From Paludibacteraceae bacterium (lineage in GTDB: Bacteria > Bacteroidota > Bacteroidia > Bacteroidales > Paludibacteraceae): a DNA stretch of 49,065 bases. The stretch covers positions 1 through 49,065 of the forward strand of contig JAKSNG010000014.1 in assembly GCA_024400125.1 (NCBI GenBank). The letters are read 5' to 3'. Positions 17,592 through 26,925 of this stretch are shown here, piece after piece; the first letter of the stretch is position 1, and the number at the start of each line of letters is the position of its first letter. The translations under genes were made by a program, and so were the position numbers. The notes beneath the pieces were generated by a model. That model saw only the letters and a program-made list of their open reading frames with translations. It was not told the origin of the DNA and searched no databases.

Positions 17592-18154
17592 TCGTGCGAA
17601 CAAATACTGACTATATAACCTTTATTCTCATTCACGATGGTCTCCATCTGCCAATCTCCAACATCCATTAAAACCTGTTTCAAGTCATCAATTATTCCCG
17701 TACCTTTATATTTTAGTAACGCTTCCTTTTGAGTCCATAGACGCGTGAACGCAACCGATGGATTCGGAGATTTTGCGATTTCCTCTTGCTCTTTATCATT
17801 CATTGTGCGTTCTATCAATGCTTGATCAACCGAGCGAATGCTTTCTATGTCTATTCCCACAGGATAAAGTTCTCCACGTTCATCAATTGCCACAGCTACG
17901 CCGCGCTTGCAGTGCGAGATAGAAAACGATACCCCTCCACGCACAAATGGTTTCCCATATTGTCCAACAGACCAATCCTGTCGCATACCTGTCAGTTCAT
18001 ACACCATCTCCCAAGCTTTCAAAGCCGTCCATTGTCCAAACAAATGTTTATACCGCATTGCATAGGACTTTCTCCCACTACTAACCACTTTTTGCAAGCG
18101 GTCCACATCCTCTGCCGTGCAAACTGACATATCATCAAACACCCGATATTGCAT
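17588..18154 (-). CDS. Sfp-type 4'-phosphopantetheinyl transferase
   Basis: A 188-residue enzyme that transfers 4'-phosphopantetheine from CoA to carrier proteins. Signature residues are visible: D102 and E104 in GIDIESI (Mg2+/CoA site), and W140, K143, E144 and K148 in WTQKEALLKYKG. It has its own promoter, with a leader of about 20 nt, and is coupled by ATGA to tamB. The carrier protein partner is not in the window; it could be the fatty-acid ACP or a secondary-metabolite carrier. Confidence 0.9.
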   Translation of the reverse strand: MQYRVFDDMSVCTAEDVDRLQKVVSSGRKSYAMRYKHLFGQWTALKAWEMVYELTGMRQDWSVGQYGKPFVRGGVSFSISHCKRGVAVAIDERGELYPVGIDIESIRSVDQALIERTMNDKEQEEIAKSPNPSVAFTRLWTQKEALLKYKGTGIIDDLKQVLMDVGDWQMETIVNENKGYIVSICSHE

Positions 18155-18177
18155 GGAACAAACATAGTTTTAGCCGA

Positions 18178-18209
18178 CAAAAGTACTGTTTTTTTTTGAT
18201 ATATGCAAA
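18178..18209 (-). promoter_or_regulatory. Promoter of the phosphopantetheinyl transferase and tamB
   Basis: On the minus strand, TTTG (18206-18209), spacer CATATATCAAAAAAAAACAG and TACTTTTG (18178-18185). It belongs to the A-tract group of leftward promoters. Confidence 0.83.
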
Positions 18210-18234
18210 TATTTGCATAATTTTTACATTTTTT

Positions 18235-18266
18235 CTTGCGTAATTGATAAAAAAAGTGTACCTTTG
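18235..18266 (+). promoter_or_regulatory. Promoter of the methyltransferase gene
   Basis: CTTG (18235-18238, one mismatch to TTTG), a 20-bp spacer and TACCTTTG (18259-18266). The ATG at 18276 follows after nine bases. Confidence 0.7.
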
Positions 18267-18275
18267 TGGCGAAAA

Positions 18276-19088
18276 ATGAGAATAAGTATCATTTTATATC
18301 GAATCAAGTCGTGGATTAAACATCGACTGACAGCATGGAATAGTAGTGGAGAAGGAATACATTCCCCATATCTATTCTATCTGGTCAGGATGCTTGTTCG
18401 AGACAAAAATAGCTACTATTGTTGGCAAGATATTGAGCACCGACGCGAGTGCATGTTGCGAGCGCCAAAACTTATCCATATTCAAGATTACGGAAGTGGT
18501 GGAATATCCGGTAAAAAAGACCGAGAACAGGTCGTGTCAGACATTGCAAAAACATCGATGGAATCGGCAAAAAATGCACAATTATTCTTCCGTATAATCG
18601 TATTTTTAACCAATGACTTAGGACGTGCTCTTCAGATGGTAGAATTAGGTACAAATTTAGGTATTACCACTGCCTATTTAGCCGCAGCCAACAAGCAAAA
18701 CACCATCACTACCTTCGAAGGATCGCACGAGTTAATTGAGATGGCGAAACTCAATTGGGAAAAACTTAACTTGTCATCCATACACGTGGTAGAAGGAGAT
18801 ATTGATCAGACCCTAACAAAGCATATTAAGCAACCTATTGATTTTGCATTCTTAGATGCTAATCACACATATAAAGCCACCTGGAGATATTTTGACTACT
18901 TGGCTTCATTGGCACATAGTAAGACGATTTTTGCCGTGGATGACATCCATTATTCACCGGAGATGGAGCACGTATGGGAGCGTATCAAAAACGATGAGCG
19001 CGTGACGACAACAATGGACTTCTACGACTTTGGACTGGTCTTTTTTGACACGCATTATATTCGCAAACATTATAGACTGACGATTTGA
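18276..19088 (+). CDS. Class I SAM-dependent methyltransferase (O-methyltransferase-like)
   Basis: A 270-residue protein with a Rossmann-fold methyltransferase core. The SAM-binding segment is VELGTNLGITTAYLAA, followed by TTFEGSHELIEMAKLNWEKL and DFAFLDANHTYKATWRYFDY, the pattern of the Methyltransf_24 group. The substrate is unknown. I chose the ATG at 18276 (MRISIILYR) because the promoter lies just upstream; a longer frame to 18213 would run through the promoter. The adenosyltransferase gene follows after 2 bp. Confidence 0.85.
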   Translation: MRISIILYRIKSWIKHRLTAWNSSGEGIHSPYLFYLVRMLVRDKNSYYCWQDIEHRRECMLRAPKLIHIQDYGSGGISGKKDREQVVSDIAKTSMESAKNAQLFFRIIVFLTNDLGRALQMVELGTNLGITTAYLAAANKQNTITTFEGSHELIEMAKLNWEKLNLSSIHVVEGDIDQTLTKHIKQPIDFAFLDANHTYKATWRYFDYLASLAHSKTIFAVDDIHYSPEMEHVWERIKNDERVTTTMDFYDFGLVFFDTHYIRKHYRLTI

Positions 19089-19090
19089 TT

Positions 19091-19600
19091 ATGAAGATTT
19101 ACACCAAAACAGGAGATGCAGGACAAACGTCTTTAGCTAATGGACATCGAGTAAGTAAAGCAGACGCACAAATTGAAGCGTATGGCACAGCTGATGAATT
19201 GAATGCCTATGTAGGGTTGTTACGCGCCGTGCATCCAAATGAGCAGCTGCAATGGATTCAAAACCGACTCTTTGACTTAGGAGCCACATTGGCTGCAGCC
19301 TCCCTGCATTTGACGGATGATGATGTGCAACGATTAGAGTTTTGGATAGACGAATATCAAGCACATTTAACTCCTCTCAAGGACTTTATCTTGCCATCAG
19401 GAGACGAGGCCACATGTCGATGCCATGTGTGCAGAACAGTGACGCGACGTTTAGAGCGGAGAATGCTTGATTGCCCCCAAAAAGAGCATTGGAAGACTGA
19501 GTTGCAGTTTGTAAATCGTTTGAGCGATTATTTCTTTGTTTTAGCACGTATTTTAACGCAAAACAGAGGCCTTTCGGAAGAAATTTGGCAAAAAAAATAA
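19091..19600 (+). CDS. PduO-type ATP:cob(I)alamin adenosyltransferase
   Basis: A 169-residue enzyme that makes adenosylcobalamin from cob(I)alamin and ATP. Motifs are the N-terminal KIYTKTGDAGQT (ATP binding), QIEAYGTADELNAYVGLLR, and the C-terminal LPSGDEATCRCHVCRTVTRR. The ATG at 19091 follows the methyltransferase stop by 2 bp, so the two genes are probably one operon. Its presence implies that a B12-dependent enzyme such as methylmalonyl-CoA mutase exists elsewhere in the genome. Confidence 0.92.
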   Translation: MKIYTKTGDAGQTSLANGHRVSKADAQIEAYGTADELNAYVGLLRAVHPNEQLQWIQNRLFDLGATLAAASLHLTDDDVQRLEFWIDEYQAHLTPLKDFILPSGDEATCRCHVCRTVTRRLERRMLDCPQKEHWKTELQFVNRLSDYFFVLARILTQNRGLSEEIWQKK

Positions 19601-19616
19601 AAAAAGTTGCCAAAAA

Positions 19617-19648
19617 TTTGCGTATATCATTTAAAATTTGTACTTTTG
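19617..19648 (+). promoter_or_regulatory. Promoter upstream of DUF2795 and the T9SS operon
   Basis: TTTG (19617-19620), a 20-bp spacer and TACTTTTG (19641-19648). This is the only strong promoter I found before porP, so it may drive the whole T9SS run. The leader to 19691 is about 37 nt. Confidence 0.82.
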
Positions 19649-19690
19649 CGCGATTTTTTGGATAGGTGTGTATAATTTATTGTTTAAGAC

Positions 19691-19912
19691 ATGTATTGGA
19701 CATTAGAATTAGCTTCAAAAATTGAAGACGCCCCTTGGCCTGCTACCAAGGACGAATTGTTGGACTATGCCAACCGAATCGGCGCGCCTATGGAGGTCGT
19801 TGAGAACTTGCAGGAGTTGGAGGATGAAGAGGAGGTTTACGAAAGTATCGAAGATATCTGGCCTGATTATCCAACAAAGGAAGATTTCTTCTTTGATGAA
19901 GAAGAGTATTAG
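19691..19912 (+). CDS. DUF2795-family small acidic protein
   Basis: A 73-residue acidic protein beginning MYWTLELASKIEDAPWPATK and ending in an Asp/Glu-rich tail (DEEEY). The sequence is strongly like the conserved Bacteroidetes DUF2795 proteins, whose function is unknown. It precedes porP by 2 bp and shares its promoter, so it is expressed with the secretion genes here. The link to secretion is by position only. Confidence 0.88.
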   Translation: MYWTLELASKIEDAPWPATKDELLDYANRIGAPMEVVENLQELEDEEEVYESIEDIWPDYPTKEDFFFDEEEY

Positions 19913-19914
19913 TA

Positions 19915-20886
19915 ATGAGAAAACATGTTGTTCTATTGTTGCAATTGATACTATTGCCGGTGGTCGTTCATGCACAGTTCGACCCGCAGATAGGACAATA
20001 TATGTATATATCTACGGCCTATAATCCTGCGGCGGCAGGTGAAGGTGATTTAATGAAAGTAATGGGGTTGCATCGTATGCAATACGTGAATATCACGAAT
20101 GCACCGATGACCACGTATTTCAGTTTTAGTTCACCATTTGTGATAGGCAAGACAAAGCATGCTGCTGGGGTGAGGTTTATGAACGATATGTATGGATTGT
20201 TTACAAATCAGACGTTTCATATTCAATATGCATATCGACATAAGATTGGTAAGGGATATTTGAGTGCAGGTGTTGATTTGGGTTTTGTGAGTGTGGGATT
20301 CAAAGGAGATAGTACCAACCTGAACACCTTGTCGGCGTCGGAATACTTTGATGTTAATGACCCCGCTATTCCGAAGTCAAGTGTAGCAGCAATGTCGTTT
20401 GACATGGGAATCGGAGTGTATTATTACACCAACGTATGGTGGGCAGGAATCAGTTATAGCCATCTAACACAACCACGAGTGGAGTGGTCAAGCGGTAGCG
20501 ACCTTCAATCCACAGAGGTGAAATTAACAGGTACGATGTATATCGCGGGAGGATATAACTTTAAGATTAAGCGCCACGAAGATTGGCATTTGAAGCCAAG
20601 TATGTTAGTAATGACGGATTTTGCATCATGGGATATAGACTTGAACCTATTGTGTGAATATAAGAATCGATATCGTTGGGGATTAGGATATAGAATTGCA
20701 GGGGCAGTAAATATTTTATTGGGGGTAGATATCGTGTCTGGGTTACAGATTGGGTATTCATGTGAACTGCCGCACAATAAATTGTTGTTGGAGAGTTATG
20801 GGACGCACGAAATCTTTTTGGCATACGGCTTTGATATCCTAAAACCGAAAAGAACCAATAAATACAAGAGTATAAGGTATTTGTAA
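19915..20886 (+). CDS. porP: T9SS outer-membrane protein PorP/SprF family
   Basis: A 323-residue protein with a signal peptide ending at about VVHA/QF and a predicted beta-barrel. The start FDPQIGQYMYISTAYNPAAAG is typical of PorP/SprF, which associates with the type IX translocon and motility or cargo-anchoring machinery. It heads the order porP-gldK-gldL-gldM-gldN, as in Porphyromonas gingivalis. It lies 2 bp after DUF2795. Confidence 0.93.
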   Translation: MRKHVVLLLQLILLPVVVHAQFDPQIGQYMYISTAYNPAAAGEGDLMKVMGLHRMQYVNITNAPMTTYFSFSSPFVIGKTKHAAGVRFMNDMYGLFTNQTFHIQYAYRHKIGKGYLSAGVDLGFVSVGFKGDSTNLNTLSASEYFDVNDPAIPKSSVAAMSFDMGIGVYYYTNVWWAGISYSHLTQPRVEWSSGSDLQSTEVKLTGTMYIAGGYNFKIKRHEDWHLKPSMLVMTDFASWDIDLNLLCEYKNRYRWGLGYRIAGAVNILLGVDIVSGLQIGYSCELPHNKLLLESYGTHEIFLAYGFDILKPKRTNKYKSIRYL

Positions 20887-20911
20887 ACGATAAAAACTTA
20901 AATTAAAGTAT

Positions 20912-22261
20912 ATGAAAGTTGTAAAAATCTTTTTTGTGATTGCGCTGACTGCAACTATGGTAGCGTGCAACAAGCCTGCTGGTGAACTAGTTGGTGTTAG
21001 TGGGGACTCCAAATTTAAAGAGTCCAACCCTTATGGCATGATTTTCGTTAGAAAGGGTTCGTTTATGATGGGTGCCAATACCCAATCTGCTATTTTTGAA
21101 CAACAAGACAACATCTACATGGCCACTGTGGAGGATTTTTGGATGGATGAAACCGAAATCACGAACAACGAGTACAAGCAATTCGTGGCTTATGTACGCG
21201 ACTCTATCGCGCTGACACATTTAGTGGATGCAGGTTTGACAGATTATGCCGTTCAACCCAAAGATGGAGACTTTGATGAAGAGAACTATGCATTGGATTG
21301 GAAAAAGAAAGTTCCTTGGGGAAGTAAAGAGGAAGAAGAGGTAGAAGCCCTATCTCCAATGTTTTTCCCTGGGACTAACATCTTGAACACCAATCGTTTG
21401 ACTTATCGCTATGAGTGGATGAACTATGATCAAGCCGTACTGAATGGCAATAAGTTTGATGCTTCTATTGGTTTGTATCCAGAAGGAGCAACTGCTCGAG
21501 TAGATACCGCTTGGGTAGATGAAAATGGACGTATTATGGAGAAAACAATTAATCGTCCTGTTCACTCTCCACGGGACTTCATGACCAACAAGATTATTTG
21601 TATTTATCCTGATACGTTGACTTGGGTGCGCGACTTCCAGTATTCATACAACGATCCTTTGCTGTTGATGTACTTCTCGCATCAAGGCTATTTGGAATAT
21701 CCTGTAGTAGGCGTTTCCTGGGAACAAGCACACGCATTCTGCCATTGGCGTACAGAGTTCTTTAACACGCACTCCAAAGTGGCTGCACAAATCTATAGAT
21801 TGCCAACTGAAGCAGAGTGGGAATATGCTGCTCGAGGCGGGCGTAAAATGGCAATGTACCCTTGGGGAGGAAACTATGCACGTGATAACAATGGATGCTA
21901 CTTTGCAAACTTCAAACCTTATCGTGGCTCTTATAGCGATGATACGGGAACTACTACTTGTCGTGTAGCGCAATTCCGTCCTAATGATTTTGGATTGTTT
22001 GATATGGCTGGTAATGTGGCAGAGTGGACTATGTCAGCTTATCAACCCGTTGCTAACACCAATGTACATGACTTAAATCCTAACTACTCTTATATGGCTC
22101 GTATAGACGATCCTGACATCTTGAAACGTAAAGTTGTGAAAGGTGGTAGTTGGAAAGATATTTCCTATTTCTTACAATGTGGCGTGCGTACGTATGAGTA
22201 TCAATACCAAAGCCGCCCATACATCGGTTTCCGTTGTGTACGTTCCTACATCGGCGACTAA
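20912..22261 (+). CDS. gldK: T9SS lipoprotein GldK/PorK
   Basis: A 449-residue outer-membrane lipoprotein with lipobox TMVAC (Cys19) and a formylglycine-generating-enzyme/sulfatase-modifying-factor-like domain, typical of GldK. Recognisable segments include YRLPTEAEWEYAARGG, NDFGLFDMAGNVAEWT and the end YIGFRCVRSYIGD. With GldN it forms the periplasmic ring of the type IX machine. In GldK this domain is structural, not known to be enzymatic. Confidence 0.95.
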   Translation: MKVVKIFFVIALTATMVACNKPAGELVGVSGDSKFKESNPYGMIFVRKGSFMMGANTQSAIFEQQDNIYMATVEDFWMDETEITNNEYKQFVAYVRDSIALTHLVDAGLTDYAVQPKDGDFDEENYALDWKKKVPWGSKEEEEVEALSPMFFPGTNILNTNRLTYRYEWMNYDQAVLNGNKFDASIGLYPEGATARVDTAWVDENGRIMEKTINRPVHSPRDFMTNKIICIYPDTLTWVRDFQYSYNDPLLLMYFSHQGYLEYPVVGVSWEQAHAFCHWRTEFFNTHSKVAAQIYRLPTEAEWEYAARGGRKMAMYPWGGNYARDNNGCYFANFKPYRGSYSDDTGTTTCRVAQFRPNDFGLFDMAGNVAEWTMSAYQPVANTNVHDLNPNYSYMARIDDPDILKRKVVKGGSWKDISYFLQCGVRTYEYQYQSRPYIGFRCVRSYIGD

Positions 22262-22329
22262 TAAAGCTATATAATATATATAATATAAGGAATAAATAAA
22301 AAGTATTAATCTATAACATCTAATTTTTT

Positions 22330-23262
22330 ATGGCAAAAAAAGAATCTGGATTCATTCACTGGTATGAATCTTATCAAGGAAAACGAGTTGTCGGAATGGT
22401 TTATTCATTAGGAGCCGCCGTCGTAATTGTAGGTGCATTGTTTAAAATTCTTCACTTAAAAGGTGCTGAACCAATGTTGTTTGCTGGTATGTTAACTGAG
22501 GCATTATTGTTCTCTATCGGTTGTTTTGATAAGCCACACCCAGAATTTCATTGGGAAGCAGTATTCCCACAATTGTGTGGTTATGGAACGGACCCAGAAT
22601 ACTTAGAGTCATTACAAGCTCTGCCACGTCCCACATTGTTAGGCGCTGGTGTTGAGAATGGAACGGCTCCTGCCGCTGCTACTAGCGAAGCAAAACCAAA
22701 AGCCAATGTTCCTTCTCTAACCAATGAGGATATGGAAGCTTTAAAGGGTGGTATTAATGATTTAGCAAAAACAGCTGTCCAATTGACAGAATTAGGCAAA
22801 GTGGCCACTTCTACCACTAAATTGAGTGAAAAGATGGACGCTGCTTCTGCTGCTGCAGAGAAATTCGCTGGTAGCCAAGACGCATTAGCTTCCGCAAGCG
22901 CTTCGTTAGACAAGACCTACCAAACTGTTGCAACCGAAATGCAAGGTGTAGTAGATGGAACCAAGAACTTCAATAAAGGTATTGAAACAGCTACCAAGGG
23001 TATCGAAACCGTCAACACTAAATTGAGTTCTATCAATTCCGTATATGAATTACAACTGACTGCCGTTCAATCTCAAGCAGAAGCATACAAAGCACAAGCT
23101 GCTCAAGTACAAACTATGACAAGTGATGTACAAAAGATTCAAGCTGCTGTTGCTGAAGCTGCAAAGAGCCAAGAGGCTTACGAAGCTGCTGCTAAGAAAT
23201 TAGCTGCTCAAGTAGCTGATTTGAATAAGGTTTATGGTAACATGCTGACAGCATTGGCATAA
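22330..23262 (+). CDS. gldL: T9SS motor protein GldL/PorL
   Basis: A 310-residue inner-membrane protein with two N-terminal transmembrane helices (about 20-40 and 47-64) and a long cytoplasmic Ala/Gln/Lys-rich coiled-coil tail (about 110-300). Lys39 in the first helix and Glu57 in the second are charged residues in the membrane, consistent with the proton pathway described for GldL/PorL. It pairs with GldM to energise type IX secretion. It is separated from gldK by a 68-bp AT-rich gap. Confidence 0.94.
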   Translation: MAKKESGFIHWYESYQGKRVVGMVYSLGAAVVIVGALFKILHLKGAEPMLFAGMLTEALLFSIGCFDKPHPEFHWEAVFPQLCGYGTDPEYLESLQALPRPTLLGAGVENGTAPAAATSEAKPKANVPSLTNEDMEALKGGINDLAKTAVQLTELGKVATSTTKLSEKMDAASAAAEKFAGSQDALASASASLDKTYQTVATEMQGVVDGTKNFNKGIETATKGIETVNTKLSSINSVYELQLTAVQSQAEAYKAQAAQVQTMTSDVQKIQAAVAEAAKSQEAYEAAAKKLAAQVADLNKVYGNMLTALA

Positions 23263-23285
23263 CCTATTTCAGATAAAAACAATCA

Positions 23286-23325
23286 CCCCATTAGGGGACA
23301 TGAATTAATTATGCCCACGATGGGC
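23286..23325. other. Two short hairpins between gldL and gldM
   Basis: CCCCATTAGGGG (23286-23297) and GCCCACGATGGGC (23313-23325) are perfect stem-loops in the 88-bp gldL-gldM gap. Neither is followed by a T-tract, so they are unlikely to be strong terminators. They could affect mRNA stability or expression ratio. Confidence 0.6.
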
Positions 23326-23350
23326 TTAAACATTTTGAATCAACTATAAT

Positions 23351-24898
23351 ATGAGTGGAGCAAAGAACTGTCCGGAAACCCCGAGACAAAAAATGATAGG
23401 TATGATGTATTTGGTGCTCACCGCCATGTTGGCGTTGAACGTCAGTGCAGCCATCCTGAATGGTTACGTGGCGGTGGATGATAGCTTGCATGCTACTATC
23501 GAAACAACGGTTACCAGTAACCAGGCTATTTATCAGCACTTCGAAGCCGCTTTATCACAAAACCCAGATAAGGTGCAAGAGTGGTATGATAAAGCCATGG
23601 ATGTAAAGAAAAAATCAGAAGAGATGTACACTTATGTACAAAACTTCAAAGATGAAATGGTACGTATGGCAGACGGTAGTGATGCACAACCCAATGCAAC
23701 TGTTCGTCAAATGAAGAAACAGGATAATACCAATGTACCACACAACTATGGCATCAACATGGGGCATGGTACTGAATTAAAAAATAAAATCCATGAGTTC
23801 GAAGAATTCTTAAAAAGTGAGTGTAGCACAGATCAAGCTTTATCAAAAGATATTGAAGGTACTTTTGCTACTCCTGATGGGCAAGACCCAGACGGCAAAA
23901 CAGTTTCTTGGGAATCGACTGTTTTCCTGGAAATGCCAATATGCGCAACCATTACTGTCCTAACGAAATTACAAAACGACATTCGTAACTACGAAGGAAA
24001 AGTAGTCAATTACTTGTTATCAGCAACCGATGCTGGTGACGTTCGTGTCAACAAAATGGGCGCTTATATTATTCCTTCTTCTGAATATGTGATTCGTGGA
24101 AGTAAATATCGTGCACAAATCATCTTGGCTGGCGTGGACTCAACCAAAGCGCCAGAATACTACATCAATGGTAACAAGATAAATGATCAGGGTATTTATG
24201 AAGTGATTGCATCTGGTACTGGTGAACAACGTTATAAAGGTCAAATCGCATACCAGCACTTAGGTGAAACCGTCTATCTGCCGTTCGAAGGTAAATATAT
24301 CGTAGGAGAACCAACTGCAACCATTTCCAATACAGACTTGAACATTATGTACCGCGGTTACAACAACCCATTTAGTATTTCTGTTCCTGGTATTGCAAGT
24401 GACAAACTACAAGTGCGTTGTCAAGGGGCAGCTATCACTAAACAGGGCGGTTTCTGGATTATCAAACCAGGTGCATCTAGTCCGGACAAGATGACCATTG
24501 AAGTATTGGCAGATGTAGATGGTAAAACATCCGCTATGGGCTCTATGGTTTTCCGTGTTAAGAACTTGCCTAAGCCAAATGCTTACTTCGAGAATAATGG
24601 TCAGTTGTCTGAAGAAATGAAAATACAACGTTCAGCACTTATTAATCCTAAGAACCGCATCGTGGCTTCGTATGGCGCAGATGGTCTGATCCAAGCCAAG
24701 TTTACCATCAAAGGTTTCCAGGTAAAATTACCTACTGGAGCTTCCTATAACATCGCTGGTGACAAATTGGATGCAAAATCTATAGATGCTATTAAGAAGT
24801 TGAAACAAGGAAATGTGGTCAATATAATGTATATCAAAGCTATTGGACCAGATGGCAAAGAAGTTACTCTGCGACCGCTGCCTCTTGAATTGAATTAA
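23351..24898 (+). CDS. gldM: T9SS motor protein GldM/PorM
   Basis: A 515-residue protein with one N-terminal transmembrane helix (MMYLVLTAMLALNVSAAIL, about 18-36) preceded by PETPRQK, the typical GldM start, and a long periplasmic region of stacked domains. With GldL it forms the rotary-type motor that couples the proton gradient to the GldKN ring. The length is normal for the family. Confidence 0.95.
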   Translation: MSGAKNCPETPRQKMIGMMYLVLTAMLALNVSAAILNGYVAVDDSLHATIETTVTSNQAIYQHFEAALSQNPDKVQEWYDKAMDVKKKSEEMYTYVQNFKDEMVRMADGSDAQPNATVRQMKKQDNTNVPHNYGINMGHGTELKNKIHEFEEFLKSECSTDQALSKDIEGTFATPDGQDPDGKTVSWESTVFLEMPICATITVLTKLQNDIRNYEGKVVNYLLSATDAGDVRVNKMGAYIIPSSEYVIRGSKYRAQIILAGVDSTKAPEYYINGNKINDQGIYEVIASGTGEQRYKGQIAYQHLGETVYLPFEGKYIVGEPTATISNTDLNIMYRGYNNPFSISVPGIASDKLQVRCQGAAITKQGGFWIIKPGASSPDKMTIEVLADVDGKTSAMGSMVFRVKNLPKPNAYFENNGQLSEEMKIQRSALINPKNRIVASYGADGLIQAKFTIKGFQVKLPTGASYNIAGDKLDAKSIDAIKKLKQGNVVNIMYIKAIGPDGKEVTLRPLPLELN

Positions 24899-24910
24899 AC
24901 AATTATCCAT

Positions 24911-25852
24911 ATGAGAAAAGTTTGTTTTATTGTATGTTTATTGTTGGGCGTAACAATGCTTTCAGCTCAACACTATGTTAACCCGTTCTTTGATGAAAAA
25001 GGTTCAGCACGTATTAGTACGGCAGAATATAGTACATCCAAAGATACTATTATTAAGACCTTCCATCGCAACGAAGATGTTATTTGGTCACGCTACATCT
25101 ATCGCATTATTGATATGCGACAGAAACAAAACTACCAATTGTATTTCCCAGTAGCTCCAGATGATCCAGACTATCGTTCTCTATTCCGTGTAATCTTAGA
25201 TGCCATTGAGAAAGGTTTACCACTCTATGTCAAATCTTCTGATCCTGGTGACATCAAGCCTTATTTCGACAATGATCCAATGCCGAATGAGATGATTCCA
25301 CCAATCTTGAATACAGATCGTGATGGTTCCCTAAGTGATGGTAATATTGCGACATGTGAATATATGTTGTTGAATTATGATTCTACAACAAATGCGTGGC
25401 GTTTTAACAATTTTACTTACGCTGGTTTCATACGCAATCAGTATAAATATCTGATTCAAGAGATTGTATTCTTTGACCGTCACACATCACGTCTGCACTC
25501 CAAAATCATGGGTATAGCCCCGATGCAAGCTGATAACACAACCTATTTTGAAGGTATGAACGTGATTGACGCATTGTATGGCCAAATCCTATTCTGGATT
25601 GCGTTTGATGACTTGCGTCCATATTTAGCACAGCAGTTCGTTATTCCATCCCAGAACGAAACCAAACGTGTGACCTTTGACGAATTCTTCCAGAAACGTC
25701 TCTACACATCGTATCTCGTCGGTGAAGGAAATATGTATAATCGTATGTTGCCTGATGCAAAATATGGTTACACGCCTGCTGACATCAAACGTGAACAAGC
25801 ACGTATTGAAAAAGAGTTGCTCGATTTTGAACAAGATCTTTGGGAGTATTAA
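24911..25852 (+). CDS. gldN: T9SS periplasmic ring protein GldN/PorN
   Basis: A 313-residue secreted protein with a signal peptide ending LLGVTMLSA/Q. Segments IWSRYIYRIIDMRQKQN and FFDRHTSRLHSKIMGIAPM are typical of GldN/PorN, which partners GldK in the periplasmic ring. It lies 12 bp after gldM. Its stop overlaps the next start as TAATG, linking the secretion operon to ftsX. Confidence 0.95.
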   Translation: MRKVCFIVCLLLGVTMLSAQHYVNPFFDEKGSARISTAEYSTSKDTIIKTFHRNEDVIWSRYIYRIIDMRQKQNYQLYFPVAPDDPDYRSLFRVILDAIEKGLPLYVKSSDPGDIKPYFDNDPMPNEMIPPILNTDRDGSLSDGNIATCEYMLLNYDSTTNAWRFNNFTYAGFIRNQYKYLIQEIVFFDRHTSRLHSKIMGIAPMQADNTTYFEGMNVIDALYGQILFWIAFDDLRPYLAQQFVIPSQNETKRVTFDEFFQKRLYTSYLVGEGNMYNRMLPDAKYGYTPADIKREQARIEKELLDFEQDLWEY

Positions 25853-26700
25853 TGTCGCATCGCTTCTTTAATATGTACTTGACCACTACGCTAAGCGTTG
25901 CGTTGGTCTTGTTACTTGTAGGATTGGAATGCGTATTGCTCCTTTCTGCCCATACTTTAGTAGGACAGGTTAAGGAAAATTTGGCGGTAAATGTCGTCCT
26001 GAATCAGGAGGCAGATACCGCTACAATTTCTGCCTTATGGAATCAACAGTCGTACATCCACCATTGGGATTATATATCAGCAGAACAAGCGTTGCAAGAA
26101 CATATACAGTATCTCGGAGAAGACCCTTCTAAATTCTTAGGATATAATCCTCTCTCTGCCTCCTATGAACTGCATTTGGAGCAGGACTATACGACGTTAG
26201 AATCATTAGAAAGAATTGAAAAAGGCATCTTACAAGTACCTGGCGTTAATAAAGTTGTTTATCAGAAAGACCTGCTCTCTGCTATGAACAAAAACATTAA
26301 CGAATTGTCCTATATATTATTAGCTGGAGCTCTTCTTCTACTGATTGTTGCCGTCGCATTAATCATCAATACAATACGCCTACATATCTACTCCAAACGC
26401 TTCCTCATCAATACCATGACCTTGGTGGGAGCGACTTCGTGGATTATCAAAGCACCTATTGTGCGAAAAAATGTAGGAATTGGATTGGGAGCAGCCATAT
26501 TAGCCCTAATTGGTATCGCTGGAGCGGTGTACTACATCAATGTTCGATTAGGTATTTTACTATTTGCTTTGACTTGGCAAAACGTGGCTTTTGTAGCAGG
26601 CTCGGTCATTTTATCCGGAGTACTTATCACATTCTTCGCCTCCATCTTCGCAACTGGGCATTATATTCGTATGAAAGCAGATAAAATGTATGAAATATAA
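25852..26700 (+). CDS. ftsX: FtsX-like cell-division membrane protein
   Basis: A 282-residue protein with four predicted transmembrane helices (one N-terminal, three C-terminal) around a periplasmic domain, the FtsX topology. FtsX works with the ATPase FtsE to regulate cell-wall hydrolases at division. The start at 25852 gives a TAATG overlap with gldN. No ftsE is next to it; in Bacteroidales ftsE is often elsewhere. Confidence 0.88.
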   Translation: MSHRFFNMYLTTTLSVALVLLLVGLECVLLLSAHTLVGQVKENLAVNVVLNQEADTATISALWNQQSYIHHWDYISAEQALQEHIQYLGEDPSKFLGYNPLSASYELHLEQDYTTLESLERIEKGILQVPGVNKVVYQKDLLSAMNKNINELSYILLAGALLLLIVAVALIINTIRLHIYSKRFLINTMTLVGATSWIIKAPIVRKNVGIGLGAAILALIGIAGAVYYINVRLGILLFALTWQNVAFVAGSVILSGVLITFFASIFATGHYIRMKADKMYEI

Positions 26701-26925
26701 ATGACTATGAAAAATCTACCTAAACTCAATAGTATTCTTATTGCTATCTCAGTGATAATTATTGTGCTGGGCTTTGCACTAATGGCGGGTTCACCAAGTG
26801 GAGCCACTGAGTATAATCCCGATATATTTTCGGTACGTCGTATCACGATTGGTCCAATGATTGCATTAGCAGGATTCGTGGTGATGATTATTGCTATTAT
26901 GTTTAAACCTAAAAATCGACAATAA
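26701..26925 (+). CDS. DUF3098 small membrane protein
   Basis: A 74-residue protein with two transmembrane helices ([20 protein letters not shown] and [16 protein letters not shown]). It matches the DUF3098 proteins that commonly sit between ftsX and uppP in Bacteroidetes. Function unknown; envelope or cell-wall work is suggested by position. It abuts ftsX and overlaps uppP by TAATG. A start at 26707 is also possible. Confidence 0.85.
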   Translation: MTMKNLPKLNSILIAISVIIIVLGFALMAGSPSGATEYNPDIFSVRRITIGPMIALAGFVVMIIAIMFKPKNRQ

